From: Paenibacillus silvisoli
Lineage (GTDB): Bacteria; Bacillota; Bacilli; Paenibacillales; Paenibacillaceae
Length of the DNA stretch: 64,000 nucleotides
Direction of reading: 5' to 3'
NCBI RefSeq assembly: GCF_030866765.1
Contig: NZ_CP133017.1
Coordinates: 3,826,001-3,890,000 of the forward strand
In this document: one piece after another, positions 24,997 to 33,776 of the stretch
Numbering within the stretch: the first letter of the stretch is position 1
Layout of the letters: each line of letters begins with the position of its first letter
The notes under the pieces: model-generated
What the model was told of the DNA's origin: nothing
Database searches by the model: none
What the model saw: only the letters and a program-made list of their open reading frames with translations
Position numbers and translations under genes: made by a program

Positions 24997-25650
24997 CTAA
25001 CCGCTGCGCGAGAGCCTGCGTTCCAGACCGCGGGACGCGAGGCTAAGCGGGATTGTCAATAACAAGTAGAACAAGGACACAAAGGCGTAGCTGCTGACCG
25101 TATCGTACGTATCGGCATTGACGATATCCCCGAAGTACATCAGGTCCATCCCTGCTACAACGCCTAGAATGGAAGAGTTCTTCACCAGATTCAAAAATTG
25201 ATTGCAGATCGGTGGAATGACCGTCTTCATCGCCTGCGGCAGAATAACATGCCTCATCGCCTGGAAATAAGTAAGCCCCGAAGCTCTAGCCGCCTCCATC
25301 TGGCCGGCAGAAACGGCTTGAATGCCTGCGCGAATGGCCTCGGCGATGTAAGACGAGGTGTAAATCATCAACCCGAGCGTCCCCGAAACAAATCCGTTCA
25401 TAACGATATGCAGTGCAGGCAAACCGAGGAAAAACAAATAAACGACGAGCAACAGCGGGATATTGCGAAAAAATTCCACGTACGCGGTACCGAACACATT
25501 CAATATCTTAATCGGCGCTATGCGAAAAACCGCAATCACCGTTCCTAATATAAAGCTGCCGATTAACGCCAACAAACTGGAAAGCACCGTATTGCGAAGC
25601 CCTTCCAGATACAGCTCCCAATTGTCGGTAAGTACGGTCGAATCGATCAC
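24997..25650 (-). CDS. glnM: Glutamine-type amino acid ABC transporter permease
   Basis: The 217-residue membrane protein is the partner permease: FFRNIPLLLVVYLFFLG and the EAA loop EAARASGLTYFQAMRHVILP are clear. It forms a heterodimer channel with the next gene product. Pairwise similarity between the two permeases in the EAA region suggests an old duplication. The gene follows the binding-protein gene by 36 bases in the glnQHMP-like operon. Confidence 0.88.
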   Translation of the reverse strand: MIDSTVLTDNWELYLEGLRNTVLSSLLALIGSFILGTVIAVFRIAPIKILNVFGTAYVEFFRNIPLLLVVYLFFLGLPALHIVMNGFVSGTLGLMIYTSSYIAEAIRAGIQAVSAGQMEAARASGLTYFQAMRHVILPQAMKTVIPPICNQFLNLVKNSSILGVVAGMDLMYFGDIVNADTYDTVSSYAFVSLFYLLLTIPLSLASRGLERRLSRSG

Positions 25651-25686
25651 GATGCGGCACCTCCAAGCTAACCGGATCTACTTGGC

Positions 25687-26529
25687 CTATTCCACGGCAG
25701 GCTTTTCCCCGATCCATTTCTCATAAATCGCGTCGTATTCGCCGCTTGACTTAAGCTCCTTCAGACTTGCATTGATAAAATCGACCCATGCTTGCTCGCC
25801 TTTCTTCACGGCGATGCCGTAAGGCTCATCCGTGAAAATGTCGCCGGCCAATTCGTAATTCGGATCTTGCACGGTCATGCCGTACAGAATGGCGTTATCG
25901 GTCGTCAGCACTTCACCCTGTCCCGCTTTCAGCGCCGTAAACGCATCCTGGTAGTTTTGATATTGCTGCACCTTCAGGCCGGGCACCTTGTCTTCGATAT
26001 TTTTGATCGAGGTTGCGCCCTTCACGCCGAGCACCTTCGTATCCTTCGTTACGTCCTCCAGCCCTTTGATCGGACTTCCTTTCTTCACGAGCAGCGATTG
26101 ACCGGCCTTGAAGTACACGTCGGAGAAATCCACTTCCTCCTTGCGCTTCTCGGTAATCGTCATCGTCGCTACGATCAAATCAATCTCACCGTTATTCAAC
26201 ATCGGGATGCGAGTCTGGGACGTCACTTCCTTGAGATCCAGCTTGCTTTCGTCGCCGAACAGCTTCTTGGCAAGCGCTTTGGCTATATCGATATCGAAGC
26301 CTTCCACTGCCCCGGAGCCCGGATCCTTCAATCCGAACAGCTTCGTATCGAATTTCACGCCCGCAACGAGCTTACCGCGTTCCTTAATAGCGGATAATAC
26401 ACCTTCTTGCTCGGCACCTGCCGTATTCCCGTTGGTATTTTCGTTGACATTTCCGTTACTGCCGCACGCCGGCAAAAGCAGCAGCACAATGACCAGTAAG
26501 CAGATTAACGCATTTGATTTCTTCACCAT
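25687..26529 (-). CDS. glnH: Glutamine-type ABC transporter substrate-binding lipoprotein
   Basis: The 280-residue protein begins with a signal peptide and lipobox LLLLPACGSN, giving a lipid-anchored Cys22 on the outer face of the membrane. The mature part is a type-2 periplasmic binding protein of the SBP_bac_3 family, with FDTKLFGLKDPGSG...GFDIDIAKALAKKL in lobe one, a TITEKRKEEVDFS signature and an AVKKGEQAWVDFINASL late helix. It delivers substrate to the two permeases. The gene order predicts glutamine, though glutamate or another polar amino acid is possible. Confidence 0.9.
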   Translation of the reverse strand: MVKKSNALICLLVIVLLLLPACGSNGNVNENTNGNTAGAEQEGVLSAIKERGKLVAGVKFDTKLFGLKDPGSGAVEGFDIDIAKALAKKLFGDESKLDLKEVTSQTRIPMLNNGEIDLIVATMTITEKRKEEVDFSDVYFKAGQSLLVKKGSPIKGLEDVTKDTKVLGVKGATSIKNIEDKVPGLKVQQYQNYQDAFTALKAGQGEVLTTDNAILYGMTVQDPNYELAGDIFTDEPYGIAVKKGEQAWVDFINASLKELKSSGEYDAIYEKWIGEKPAVE

Positions 26530-26578
26530 GTTCGAATCCTCTCCTTCTCCAAGGTGAACGTACCACCGGGATTTCGTA

Positions 26579-27307
26579 TTAATGACGCAGCAGTCTGCTT
26601 AGAAACAACTGCGCCCGCTCAGCCGTGGGCTGCCGGAAAAATTGCTCCGGCGCCGCTTGCTCTACGATCCGGCCTTCATCCATGAATACGACCCGATTGG
26701 CCACTTCTCTGGCAAACCCCATCTCGTGCGTAACGACGACCATCGTCATGCCTTCATGGGTAAGCGCCCGCATCACGTCGAGCACCTCTCCGATCATTTC
26801 GGGGTCAAGAGCGGAAGTCGGCTCATCGAATAACATGATCTTCGGTTTAAGGGCGAGGCCGCGGGCGATCGCGACCCTCTGCTGCTGGCCGCCCGAGAGC
26901 TCGGATGGGTAGCGGTCCGCTTTTTCCGGTATGCCTACCTTCTTCAAATACATCATCGCGGTTTCCTTCGCTTCGGTCGCGGACACGCCAAGCGCATGAA
27001 TCGGGGCTAACGTAATGTTGTCGATGACCTTCATGTGCGGGTACAGGTTGAAATGCTGAAACACCATCCCGATGTTCCGCCTTACCGCATTGATATCCGT
27101 TGCTTTCGACGTGAGATCATGACCGTTCACGGTTAATGCTCCGCTCGTTATCGTTTCGAGCCGGTTGATGCAGCGCAGCAGCGTGCTTTTGCCCGATCCC
27201 GAAGGTCCGACAACGACGGTGACTTCCCCGGCGCCGATCTCCAGGTTAATGTCCTTCAGAACGTGGAAGGAACCAAAGTATTTATGCACCTCGCGAAAAG
27301 CGATCAT
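26579..27307 (-). CDS. glnQ: Glutamine-type amino acid ABC transporter ATPase
   Basis: The 242-residue ATPase has Walker [15 protein letters not shown]-loop [11 protein letters not shown], signature [16 protein letters not shown], Walker [15 protein letters not shown] and switch His in VVTHEMGFA, all typical of the polar amino acid group. The start at 27307 ([16 protein letters not shown]) is chosen because GGGGGGC precedes it. It is the first gene of the operon. No TnrA/GlnR box of the form TGTnA-N7-TnACA was found in the 150 bases upstream, unlike the glnR promoter in this window. Confidence 0.92.
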   Translation of the reverse strand: MIAFREVHKYFGSFHVLKDINLEIGAGEVTVVVGPSGSGKSTLLRCINRLETITSGALTVNGHDLTSKATDINAVRRNIGMVFQHFNLYPHMKVIDNITLAPIHALGVSATEAKETAMMYLKKVGIPEKADRYPSELSGGQQQRVAIARGLALKPKIMLFDEPTSALDPEMIGEVLDVMRALTHEGMTMVVVTHEMGFAREVANRVVFMDEGRIVEQAAPEQFFRQPTAERAQLFLSRLLRH

Positions 27308-27454
27308 GTAACGCCCCCCTTTCACTAAGCTCAAATCCTTCTTGATTATTCCATTACCCCGATTCATCCACTATTTAACGTATTCCGCAAAAATTGGAGA
27401 TACCTGATTCTCTAGCATGAAAAGTTTGGGTACATGGTTTCAGAAAACGATGCA

Positions 27455-27505
27455 AAAAAAGAAGACTCTCCCGAAAGTCAGTTGACCAGGGAGAGCCTTT
27501 TTTAT
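27455..27505. terminator. Terminator after the ABC-2 exporter gene
   Basis: GACTCTCCC pairs with GGGAGAG-C around a 16-base loop, with seven A on the left and six T on the right, so it can act on both strands. It lies 10 bases beyond the permease stop on the minus strand, and the glnQ leader begins after it. Confidence 0.75.
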
Positions 27506-27514
27506 CGCAACAGC

Positions 27515-28492
27515 TTAATATACATCCCGCCGCGTGAACGAAACGAACGATACAATGAGGGCGCCGACTCCCCAGATTAGCAGCACTAGCAGCGAAAACC
27601 CGAGCGACATGCCCGCTATCGGCGGTTCGGCATCCTGCAAGTAATCGATCAGTTCGAGGTTGACCATGAATAAGTATTTCGCCGTTTCCCACGATTCGGC
27701 CATCGATCTTAAAATAGTGCCCGCGATCAGACATGCCAGCATGATCCCCATGACCGCTGCAGTCGTACGGACTAGAACGGACAGCATGAACGTAATGGTT
27801 GCCACGACGACCGATACGAACCAGGCCAGTCCCATCTCCATGAGGATGAACTGCCATTGGGGAATAATGCGAACGCCGGACGTGTCCAGCTCGCCGCCGG
27901 TCATTGAGAAGCCGGTCAGTACCGGTGCATCCCAGCCTTGAAAGCCGAATACGAGGCCGGATATAACCGCGGACAGCAGCCCGAACAACGTGATGATGAT
28001 CGAGACCGATAATAGGAGTGCTAAGTACTTGCTTAGAAGAATGCGCCATCGTCGAACGGAGCGTGTGAGCAGCACTTTGATCGTGCCCGCGCCGTGCTCG
28101 GAGGAAACGAGATCCGCAGCGACGATCATCATCATGAGCGGCAGCAGCAGCGATATTCCGTTTTCGACGAATCCGCGAACGAAGGTCGGCGCGCCCGGTT
28201 CGGACGGGTTTACGTTCTGATCCAAATAGTATCGCTGCTGGGCGATGCGAAGCTCCAGTTCGCCCTCGTCGCCGCGTCCGCTTCCGCTTGCAAGACGGGC
28301 TTCCCAGCCTGCGATTCGCTGTTCGAGCGCGGTGCGCCAATCGACGTCGCCGAACCGTTTCAGGTTCTCCATCGCTTGCTGGTACTGTGCATAGGTGAAT
28401 AGCGAGATGAGAATCGCGATGATTAGCGCGACGACGAGCAGCCTGCGTTTGCCGGTGATTTTCACCATTTCGTTATAGACGAGGTTAACCAA
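27515..28492 (-). CDS. ABC-2 type transporter permease
   Basis: The 325-residue protein has an N-terminal helix at about residues 18-36, a soluble loop of about 75 residues, then five further hydrophobic segments, as in ABC2_membrane permeases. The segment SSEHGAGTIKVLLTRSVRRWRILLSKY is the coupling-helix region conserved in this superfamily. The preceding gene encodes the matching ATPase and overlaps the start by eight bases, so a two-component exporter is formed. Substrate unknown; drugs, peptides or wall precursors are candidates. Confidence 0.85.
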   Translation of the reverse strand: MVNLVYNEMVKITGKRRLLVVALIIAILISLFTYAQYQQAMENLKRFGDVDWRTALEQRIAGWEARLASGSGRGDEGELELRIAQQRYYLDQNVNPSEPGAPTFVRGFVENGISLLLPLMMMIVAADLVSSEHGAGTIKVLLTRSVRRWRILLSKYLALLLSVSIIITLFGLLSAVISGLVFGFQGWDAPVLTGFSMTGGELDTSGVRIIPQWQFILMEMGLAWFVSVVVATITFMLSVLVRTTAAVMGIMLACLIAGTILRSMAESWETAKYLFMVNLELIDYLQDAEPPIAGMSLGFSLLVLLIWGVGALIVSFVSFTRRDVY

Positions 28493-29423
28493 TGCTTTCC
28501 CCTCCCGTCAGCTCCAGGAACAGATCTTCAAGGGAGGGCAGCCTGCGGCTCATTTCGGTTACCGTCACGCCGGACTCGACAAGCGCCGTATTCCAACGTC
28601 CGATCTCCTCCTCGTCGTACGGCGTCAATACCGTATCGCCTTGACGTTCGGCGGTGCCTGCCAGTTCCCGGAGCAGCGTCTCGCCTTTGCTGAGCGGCGC
28701 AAGCCGCCAGCTGACTTTCTCTTGCTGAGCCAGCAGGTTGTTCACCGTATCGACGCGGATGACCCGCCCCTTCGAAATAATCGCAACCCGATCGCACATT
28801 AATTGAATCTCGCTCAGCAAGTGACTCGACACGAGGACGGACAACCCTTCCCGCTCGGCCAAATATCGAATAAACTCCCTCATCTCCCGAATCCCCGACG
28901 GGTCCAGCCCGTTCGTTGGCTCATCGAGAATAAGCAGCATCGGCTTTCCGAGCAGCGCCTGAGCGATTCCGAGCCGCTGCCGCATGCCGAGCGAATACGT
29001 CTTCACTTTGTCGTGTATGCGTGCGGTCAGCCCGACAAGCCGAACGACTTCATTCATCCGTTTCTCGTCGATGCCGGGCATCATGCGGGCAAAATACTGC
29101 AGATTCCCCCAGCCGCTCAAGAAGCTGTAGAGCTCCGGGTTTTCCACGATACAGCCCATGCTTCTAGTCGCTTCCGGAAATTGCCGGTGCAGATCATATC
29201 CGCAAATCCGAATCGTACCCGCAGTCGGCTTAATGAGACCGACGAGCATTCGGATGGTCGTCGTCTTGCCTGCTCCGTTAGGTCCGAGAAAACCGAACAC
29301 CTCGCCTCGCCTCAGCTCGAGGTCGAGCCCTTGAATGATTTCGCGCTTCCCGATCACCTTGCGGAGCCCGTGGACAGATAGCGTGATTTCATCTTGTACT
29401 GCGTTATCCGCCGTGCCGGTCAT
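28485..29423 (-). CDS. ABC-2 transporter ATP-binding protein
   Basis: The 312-residue protein has Walker A GPNGAGKTTTIRM, signature YSLGMRQRLGIAQALL, Walker B LLILDEPTNGLDP and switch His in SSHLLSE, with a C-terminal extension of about 85 residues common to exporter ATPases of the BcrA/CcmA group. The start at 29423 is preceded by GGGAGGGGGAG and overlaps the stop of the SGNH hydrolase gene (ATGA). The open frame reaches six codons further, but those overlap the ribosome site. It pairs with the permease gene immediately downstream. Confidence 0.9.
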   Translation of the reverse strand: MTGTADNAVQDEITLSVHGLRKVIGKREIIQGLDLELRRGEVFGFLGPNGAGKTTTIRMLVGLIKPTAGTIRICGYDLHRQFPEATRSMGCIVENPELYSFLSGWGNLQYFARMMPGIDEKRMNEVVRLVGLTARIHDKVKTYSLGMRQRLGIAQALLGKPMLLILDEPTNGLDPSGIREMREFIRYLAEREGLSVLVSSHLLSEIQLMCDRVAIISKGRVIRVDTVNNLLAQQEKVSWRLAPLSKGETLLRELAGTAERQGDTVLTPYDEEEIGRWNTALVESGVTVTEMSRRLPSLEDLFLELTGGESIG

Positions 29424-30226
29424 TCGCTCTCCCCCTCCCATGTAATGAGCGATGCGACGCGCTCTCCGATAAGCCGGTAGCCCTTCGCATTCGGATGAAA
29501 CTGATCACGGGCCAAATAATCCTGCACCTTCAGTTGAAACAAGTCCAAGGTCGGCACGAGCACGGTGTCCGAATACGATGCCGCGGTTTCTGCCGTCCGA
29601 TAGTTCCAATCCCGCACGATCTTGGTCGTCGTCCGGGATTCCGTCAACGCGATGAACGGGTTATATAACCCGATCAAGAACAGCTTCGCGGCTGGATTGA
29701 CGGCTCTCACATCCTTCAGCACGCCATCCAATTGTGCTGCATAGCTTTCCTGAATCGATTCGATGTTGGACGGATCCAAGTTGCCGAGCGTCTCGCCGCC
29801 TTGGAACAGATCGTTGCCGCCGGTACTAATGACGATCACATCGGCTGCTTGAAGCTCGCTTCGGACAGCCGGCTTCTCAAGCGATGCCGCCAGCTCCGGC
29901 GTTCGCATGTCGTTCACGCCGTAGTTCTGTACGAGAATCTCCTGATCCGCCGCCTTCAGCTTCAATGCGTCTACCATGTACCCGACATAGCCTTTCCCGT
30001 CCGGATCTCCGGCGCCGCGCGTCAGCGAGTCACCGAGTGCCACGATACGGAACTTCCCGTCATCGGCGATCGGCGGCTGGGTTTCTTGGGCGACCGATAC
30101 CGGTGCTGCTTGTTTGCCGCTACTTCCCGTAAAATAATCCTGCAGCGTCCAAGCCAGCCCGCCCAGCCAGACGATGCCGGATACCGCGGATACGGCCATG
30201 AGGCCTTGGATCCATTTCCCTCTCAT
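29420..30226 (-). CDS. SGNH/GDSL-family hydrolase, secreted or membrane-anchored
   Basis: The 268-residue protein has an N-terminal hydrophobic segment (about residues 8-28) acting as signal anchor. The GDSL fold follows, with block I ALGDSLTRGAGD (nucleophile Ser), a Gly near VQNYGVNDMR, block III STGGNDLF, and block V RDQFHPNAKGY carrying the catalytic Asp and His. It is probably an extracellular lipase or esterase of the YpmR/LipC type. The stop overlaps the ATPase gene start, so hydrolase and exporter are made together, which hints at envelope lipid or wall metabolism. Confidence 0.85.
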   Translation of the reverse strand: MRGKWIQGLMAVSAVSGIVWLGGLAWTLQDYFTGSSGKQAAPVSVAQETQPPIADDGKFRIVALGDSLTRGAGDPDGKGYVGYMVDALKLKAADQEILVQNYGVNDMRTPELAASLEKPAVRSELQAADVIVISTGGNDLFQGGETLGNLDPSNIESIQESYAAQLDGVLKDVRAVNPAAKLFLIGLYNPFIALTESRTTTKIVRDWNYRTAETAASYSDTVLVPTLDLFQLKVQDYLARDQFHPNAKGYRLIGERVASLITWEGESE

Positions 30227-30379
30227 ATGTGTATTCCTCCTACCATCGAGGCGACTGGTTCATCCTTTTCATAGCCAAATGCAATCTACTAGAGAACCAT
30301 AACATAAAAAGCTGAAATAGGTCTTAAAAAAGAATAACGAAAGTATAAAAAGGCTGCGCCGCTAGCTGAAATCCATATA

Positions 30380-30410
30380 GAAAAAGCCTGAGTCTCATAA
30401 CTCAGGCTTT
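30380..30410 (-). terminator. Terminator of yneA
   Basis: AAAGCCTGAGT pairs with its complement around a five-base loop and five T residues follow on the minus strand. It starts about 15 bases after the yneA stop. Confidence 0.85.
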
Positions 30411-30424
30411 AGTAAAACGATATG

Positions 30425-30799
30425 TTATTGTGCGGGCACGATCAGCGATTGACCGGCTTGAAGCGAGCTGCTCGTTAAGTTGTTGCGCTTCTTGATGCTG
30501 TAGACGACTTTTCGAATATCTTCGCCTTCTTCGCGGATGCGGCTCGCGATATTCCATAGCGTGTCGCCTGCGCCGACAACGACAATGCGTTCCGATGCCG
30601 TTGCTTCAGCCGGGTATTCGCTGTTCGCCTGGCTTGTCATAAGCGTCAATCCTGTGAAAAGCAGTACGAAGAACAGCGCTGCAACAGCCAGTCTCATTAA
30701 AATGCGTTCCGTTCGTCTATTCTTCTGAGAACGTCCCTTAGAACGCGTATTGCTAGCCGCACCTTTATAAGTAGAAGAGTAAGTGGATATCGTTGTCAT
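30425..30799 (-). CDS. yneA: SOS cell division suppressor YneA
   Basis: The 124-residue protein has a basic, Ser-rich N-terminus, one transmembrane helix (about residues 35-55) and a C-terminal LysM domain starting VVVGAGDTLWNIASRI and ending SLQAGQSLIVPAQ. That is the YneA architecture: a membrane protein with an extracellular LysM module that delays division after DNA damage. It is divergent from lexA, as in B. subtilis, and its promoter region contains LexA boxes. The ATG at 30799 is chosen because the family-like sequence starts there; the open frame upstream runs into the regulatory region. The downstream yneB and ynzC partners are not adjacent. Confidence 0.88.
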   Translation of the reverse strand: MTTISTYSSTYKGAASNTRSKGRSQKNRRTERILMRLAVAALFFVLLFTGLTLMTSQANSEYPAEATASERIVVVGAGDTLWNIASRIREEGEDIRKVVYSIKKRNNLTSSSLQAGQSLIVPAQ

Positions 30800-30812
30800 T
30801 TTTCCAGCACCC

Positions 30813-30949
30813 CAAACGTTTGTTCTGTATTTGTTGAACTCAGAATAACACGAACGCTTGTTTGCAGTCAAGCGAAATTGGAACGTTTGTTCGCAAAAAT
30901 ATGCGAACTTGTGTTTTCTCGAACTTATGTTTGTACGAACTCCGGTTCT
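30813..30949. promoter_or_regulatory. Cluster of six LexA-box-like sites between yneA and lexA
   Basis: Against the Bacillus consensus CGAAC-N4-GTTCG I read six sites: 30813-30826 CAAACGTTTGTTCT, 30851-30864 CGAACGCTTGTTTG, 30880-30893 GGAACGTTTGTTCG, 30904-30917 CGAACTTGTGTTTT, 30920-30933 CGAACTTATGTTTG and 30936-30949 CGAACTCCGGTTCT. None is a perfect palindrome, but all keep at least one full half-site or differ by one base in each half. Sites four to six repeat at exactly 16 bases. Site two sits in the yneA promoter spacer, and sites five and six overlap the lexA -35 region. Confidence 0.85.
30842..30871 (-). promoter_or_regulatory. Sigma-A promoter of yneA
   Basis: On the minus strand TTGACT (30866-30871) and TATTCT (30842-30847) are 18 bases apart. 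A LexA-like site at 30851-30864 fills the spacer, so repressor binding would block polymerase. Confidence 0.7.
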
Positions 30950-30959
30950 GTGCTATAAT
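30931..30959 (+). promoter_or_regulatory. Extended -10 promoter of lexA
   Basis: TATAAT at 30954-30959 is preceded by TGC (extended -10), with TTGTAC 17 bases upstream. LexA-like sites overlap the -35 element and spacer, consistent with autoregulation. Confidence 0.75.
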
Positions 30960-30990
30960 TTGACACAAATGAATCTTTGGAGTGATTCCG

Positions 30991-31611
30991 ATGTCGAAAC
31001 TTTCAAACCGCCAGCAGGCGATACTAGAATTCATCAAGACGGAAGTACGCGAGAAAGGCTATCCGCCTTCCGTTCGCGAGATCGGCGAAGCGGTCGGACT
31101 CGCATCCAGCTCGACCGTGCACGGCCATCTCGACCGTCTGGAGAAGAAAGGGCTCATCCGCCGCGACCCTACTAAGCCGCGCGCCATTGAAATTTTGGAC
31201 GGCGAAGAGAACGAGATTCCGTTCCCGCTGGCGATTGCCAAAGTTCCTGTTGTCGGTAAAGTAACGGCCGGCGTGCCGATCACGGCAACGGAGAATATCG
31301 AAGATTACTTCCCGCTCCCTGCCGATAAGGTAGGCGACCACAATGTGTTCATTCTTAATGTCATCGGCGAAAGCATGATCGAAGCCGGCATCCACAACGG
31401 CGACTATGTCATAGTCCGCCAGCAGCAATCCGCATCGAACGGCGACATCGTCGTTGCCATGACGGAGGATGACGAAGCAACCGTCAAGACGTTCTACAAG
31501 GAAAAGGATCATATCCGTCTCCAGCCGGAGAATTCCACGATGGAACCGATCCGCCTGCGCAATGTTTCGATTCTCGGCAAAGTCATCGGCCTGTTCCGCG
31601 ACATCCACTAA
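30991..31611 (+). CDS. lexA: SOS repressor LexA
   Basis: The 206-residue protein has an N-terminal winged helix with [20 protein letters not shown] as the DNA-reading part, and a C-terminal self-cleaving S24 peptidase domain. The scissile Ala93-Gly94 lies in GKVTAGVPI, the nucleophile Ser128 in IGESMIEAG and the general base Lys166 in EATVKTFYK. On DNA damage, RecA filaments trigger cleavage and derepress the regulon. The ATG at 30991 is favoured over a GTG three codons earlier because TTTGGAG lies at a proper distance. The gene is divergent from yneA across six LexA-like sites and is probably autoregulated. Confidence 0.96.
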   Translation: MSKLSNRQQAILEFIKTEVREKGYPPSVREIGEAVGLASSSTVHGHLDRLEKKGLIRRDPTKPRAIEILDGEENEIPFPLAIAKVPVVGKVTAGVPITATENIEDYFPLPADKVGDHNVFILNVIGESMIEAGIHNGDYVIVRQQQSASNGDIVVAMTEDDEATVKTFYKEKDHIRLQPENSTMEPIRLRNVSILGKVIGLFRDIH

Positions 31612-31622
31612 TAAACGAATAT

Positions 31623-31672
31623 AGGGGCATTACTCCACGCAGCCGCAGCGGTTGGAGTAATGCCCCTTATTT
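31623..31672 (+). terminator. Terminator of lexA
   Basis: AGGGGCATTACTCCA pairs perfectly with its complement over 15 bases around a 15-base loop, followed by TATTTA, a weak T run. The stem is strong enough to end transcription from lexA, and possibly from the opposite strand. Confidence 0.7.
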
Positions 31673-31689
31673 ATGACCGATAATGTAAG

Positions 31690-32286
31690 CTAACCTACAA
31701 ACTCTCGGAACAATAGGTGCCGGTACGTAAACTTGCTGCTCTTATACTTAAAGCTAAGCGCAGCGCCTGTAAAGTCGATTTCAATGGATTTAAGCGCGTA
31801 GGAAGCTATTTTCTGTCGAAGCAACGTATGCAGCCGCGTGAGCTGGTTTCCGTTGATGGCCGCGGCAACCGCTGCGGCATAGCAGGAGGACGACTTCAAC
31901 GCGCGGTAGAAGGGCAGTAACGCTCGCGCGATAGCCCGATGAATCGGCGTCGAAAACGTAAACTGCGTGCTGCCGGGCGGGATGGTCGTGCCGACGGAAT
32001 ATTGGAGGACCGGCGCCGGAAAATCGAAATCGAAGAAGTAGCCGATGGCGTTCGTCGAGAAGCCGTTTAATTTCGCGTTCGGCACTACCGACCTGAATAA
32101 GGCGCTTAGCTTATCCAAATCCGCCGTCCGTACCGCTTTCGACCATTTGAGCGCATACGAATAATTCGATACGATCTTCGTGAAAAAGGGTACCATCGTC
32201 CCTGCGATGTGAGCCAGTATCGATCCGGTAAGCCGAAACGTCTCTTTTCTAGACATTGCCCTCTTCTTCCCCGCTCTCCGCGTCAT
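31690..32286 (-). CDS. Protein of unknown function
   Basis: This open frame of 198 residues is not recognised. It is basic and rich in Ser, Ala and aromatic residues. It may hold a hydrophobic stretch near residues 20-37 (TGSILAHIAGTMVPFFTKI). Its middle (SVGTTIPPGSTQFTFSTPIHRAIARALLPFY) and end (IEIDFTGAALSFKYKSSKFTYRHLLF) alternate like beta strands. Two starts are possible, the ATG at 32286 behind GGGGG and the ATG at 32256 behind GAGGG. Codon use looks like its neighbours and there is a terminator on each side, so it is probably a real single-gene unit. Confidence 0.6.
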   Translation of the reverse strand: MTRRAGKKRAMSRKETFRLTGSILAHIAGTMVPFFTKIVSNYSYALKWSKAVRTADLDKLSALFRSVVPNAKLNGFSTNAIGYFFDFDFPAPVLQYSVGTTIPPGSTQFTFSTPIHRAIARALLPFYRALKSSSCYAAAVAAAINGNQLTRLHTLLRQKIASYALKSIEIDFTGAALSFKYKSSKFTYRHLLFREFVG

Positions 32287-32375
32287 GAACCCCCGCCTGC
32301 CTTCGCATCAGCTTAGATGTGGCATTGTATGCAGGTGACAGCGTACAAGTGCGGATGCCCGTTTCCGATTGCATA

Positions 32376-32412
32376 AAGAAATCCCCTGTCGCAAGCTGCG
32401 ACAGGGGATTTG
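32376..32412 (-). terminator. Terminator of glnA
   Basis: ATCCCCTGTCGCA pairs perfectly with its complement around a three-base loop, directly after the glnA stop codon. The following minus-strand T run is short and interrupted. Confidence 0.75.
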
Positions 32413-32415
32413 GTT

Positions 32416-33744
32416 TTAGAACATCGTCAAGTATTGATCGCGTTCCCACTCGTGGATTTGCGTGCGGTACATATCCCACTCGATTTCCTTGAGCTCGTAG
32501 AAGTGAGCAAGCGCGTGTTCGCCGAGCGCTTCGCAGATCACTTCGCTGCGGATCAGCTCGTTCAACGCTTCCTTCAGGTCGCCTGGCAAGCTCGGAATAC
32601 CCTCTTCAACCCGCTCTTCGTCGGTCATCACGTAAATGTTGCGGTCTGTCGGAGCCGGCAAAGCCGATTTGTTCTTGATTCCGTCAAGTCCTGCTTTCAG
32701 CATGACGGCAAGCGCCAAATACGGGTTAGCCGCAGGGTCCGGGCTGCGTACTTCGATCCGCGTGCTGAGGCCGCGGGATGCCGGAATACGGATCATCGGG
32801 CTGCGGTTGCTCGCGGACCATGCTACGTAGCATGGCGCTTCATAGCCTGGCACCAGACGCTTGTACGAATTTACGGTAGGGTTCGTAATCGCCGCGAACG
32901 AACGCGCGTGATTCAGAACGCCAGCCATGTAGTAGCGGGCAGTTTGGCTCAAGCCAAGCGTATCGCTCTCGTCGTAGAACGCGTTCACGTTGCCGCGGAA
33001 CAGCGATTGGTGGCAGTGCATGCCGGAGCCGTTTACGCCGAACAGCGGTTTTGGCATGAACGACGCGTGCAGGCCGTGCTGGCGAGCGATCGTTTTTACG
33101 ACGAGCTTGAACGTTTGAATTTGGTCGGCTGCTTTGATCGCATCCGCATATTTGAAGTCGATTTCGTGCTGACCTGGCGCCACCTCGTGGTGGGAAGCTT
33201 CGATTTCGAAGCCCATTTCTTCCAGCGTAAGCACGATTTCGCGGCGGCAGTTCTCGCCAAGATCCATCGGCGCAAGGTCGAAGTAGCCGCCTTGGTCGTT
33301 CAGCTCGGTTGTCGGATTGCCTTTATCATCGGTTTTGAATAAGAAAAATTCCGGTTCAGGTCCAACGTTCATCGCCGTATAGCCCAATTCTTCCGCTTCC
33401 TTCAGCGCTCGCTTCAGGATGCCGCGCGGATCTCCGGCAAACGGCGTGCCGTCCGGCATATATACGTCACAGATCAGACGGGCGATCCGATCTTCCGCAA
33501 CCCACGGGAACACGACCCATGTGTCAAGGTCCGGATACAGGTACATATCGGATTCTTCGATCCGTACGTAGCCTTCGATGGAGGAGCCGTCGAACATCAT
33601 TTTGTTATCGAGCGCCTTTTCCAGCTGACTTACCGGAATTTCGACGTTCTTGATCGTTCCCAGCAAATCGGTGAACTGAAGTCGAATAAACCGGACATTC
33701 TGTTCTTTTGCAATACGTCTGATGTCATCTTTGGTGTAGCTCAC
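32416..33744 (-). CDS. glnA: Glutamine synthetase type I (GlnA)
   Basis: The 442-residue protein is the Bacillus-size GSI-alpha form. Visible motifs are FDGSSIEG (Asp in the flexible loop), [10 protein letters not shown] (metal Glu), [15 protein letters not shown] (metal Glu and His), [12 protein letters not shown], and the glutamate-binding and nucleotide region [12 protein letters not shown] with Arg residues. It makes glutamine from glutamate, ammonia and ATP. There is no adenylylation-type sequence (the E. coli Tyr loop) as expected for this form. It follows glnR by 32 bases on one transcript. In Bacillus, feedback-inhibited GlnA also controls GlnR and TnrA by protein contact. Confidence 0.96.
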   Translation of the reverse strand: MSYTKDDIRRIAKEQNVRFIRLQFTDLLGTIKNVEIPVSQLEKALDNKMMFDGSSIEGYVRIEESDMYLYPDLDTWVVFPWVAEDRIARLICDVYMPDGTPFAGDPRGILKRALKEAEELGYTAMNVGPEPEFFLFKTDDKGNPTTELNDQGGYFDLAPMDLGENCRREIVLTLEEMGFEIEASHHEVAPGQHEIDFKYADAIKAADQIQTFKLVVKTIARQHGLHASFMPKPLFGVNGSGMHCHQSLFRGNVNAFYDESDTLGLSQTARYYMAGVLNHARSFAAITNPTVNSYKRLVPGYEAPCYVAWSASNRSPMIRIPASRGLSTRIEVRSPDPAANPYLALAVMLKAGLDGIKNKSALPAPTDRNIYVMTDEERVEEGIPSLPGDLKEALNELIRSEVICEALGEHALAHFYELKEIEWDMYRTQIHEWERDQYLTMF

Positions 33745-33776
33745 AGAATCATCTCCTTAAAGGGCTGGTAGTGGAA

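Noticed and set aside
26590-27460. TnrA or GlnR control of the glnQHMP-like operon
   Set aside because: No TGTnA-N7-TnACA site was found upstream of glnQ. The operon may be controlled differently.
27375-28340. 321-codon minus-strand frame overlapping the ABC-2 permease
   Set aside because: It is in another frame of the permease gene, is extremely Arg/His-rich and lacks hydrophobic helices; the permease frame has them.
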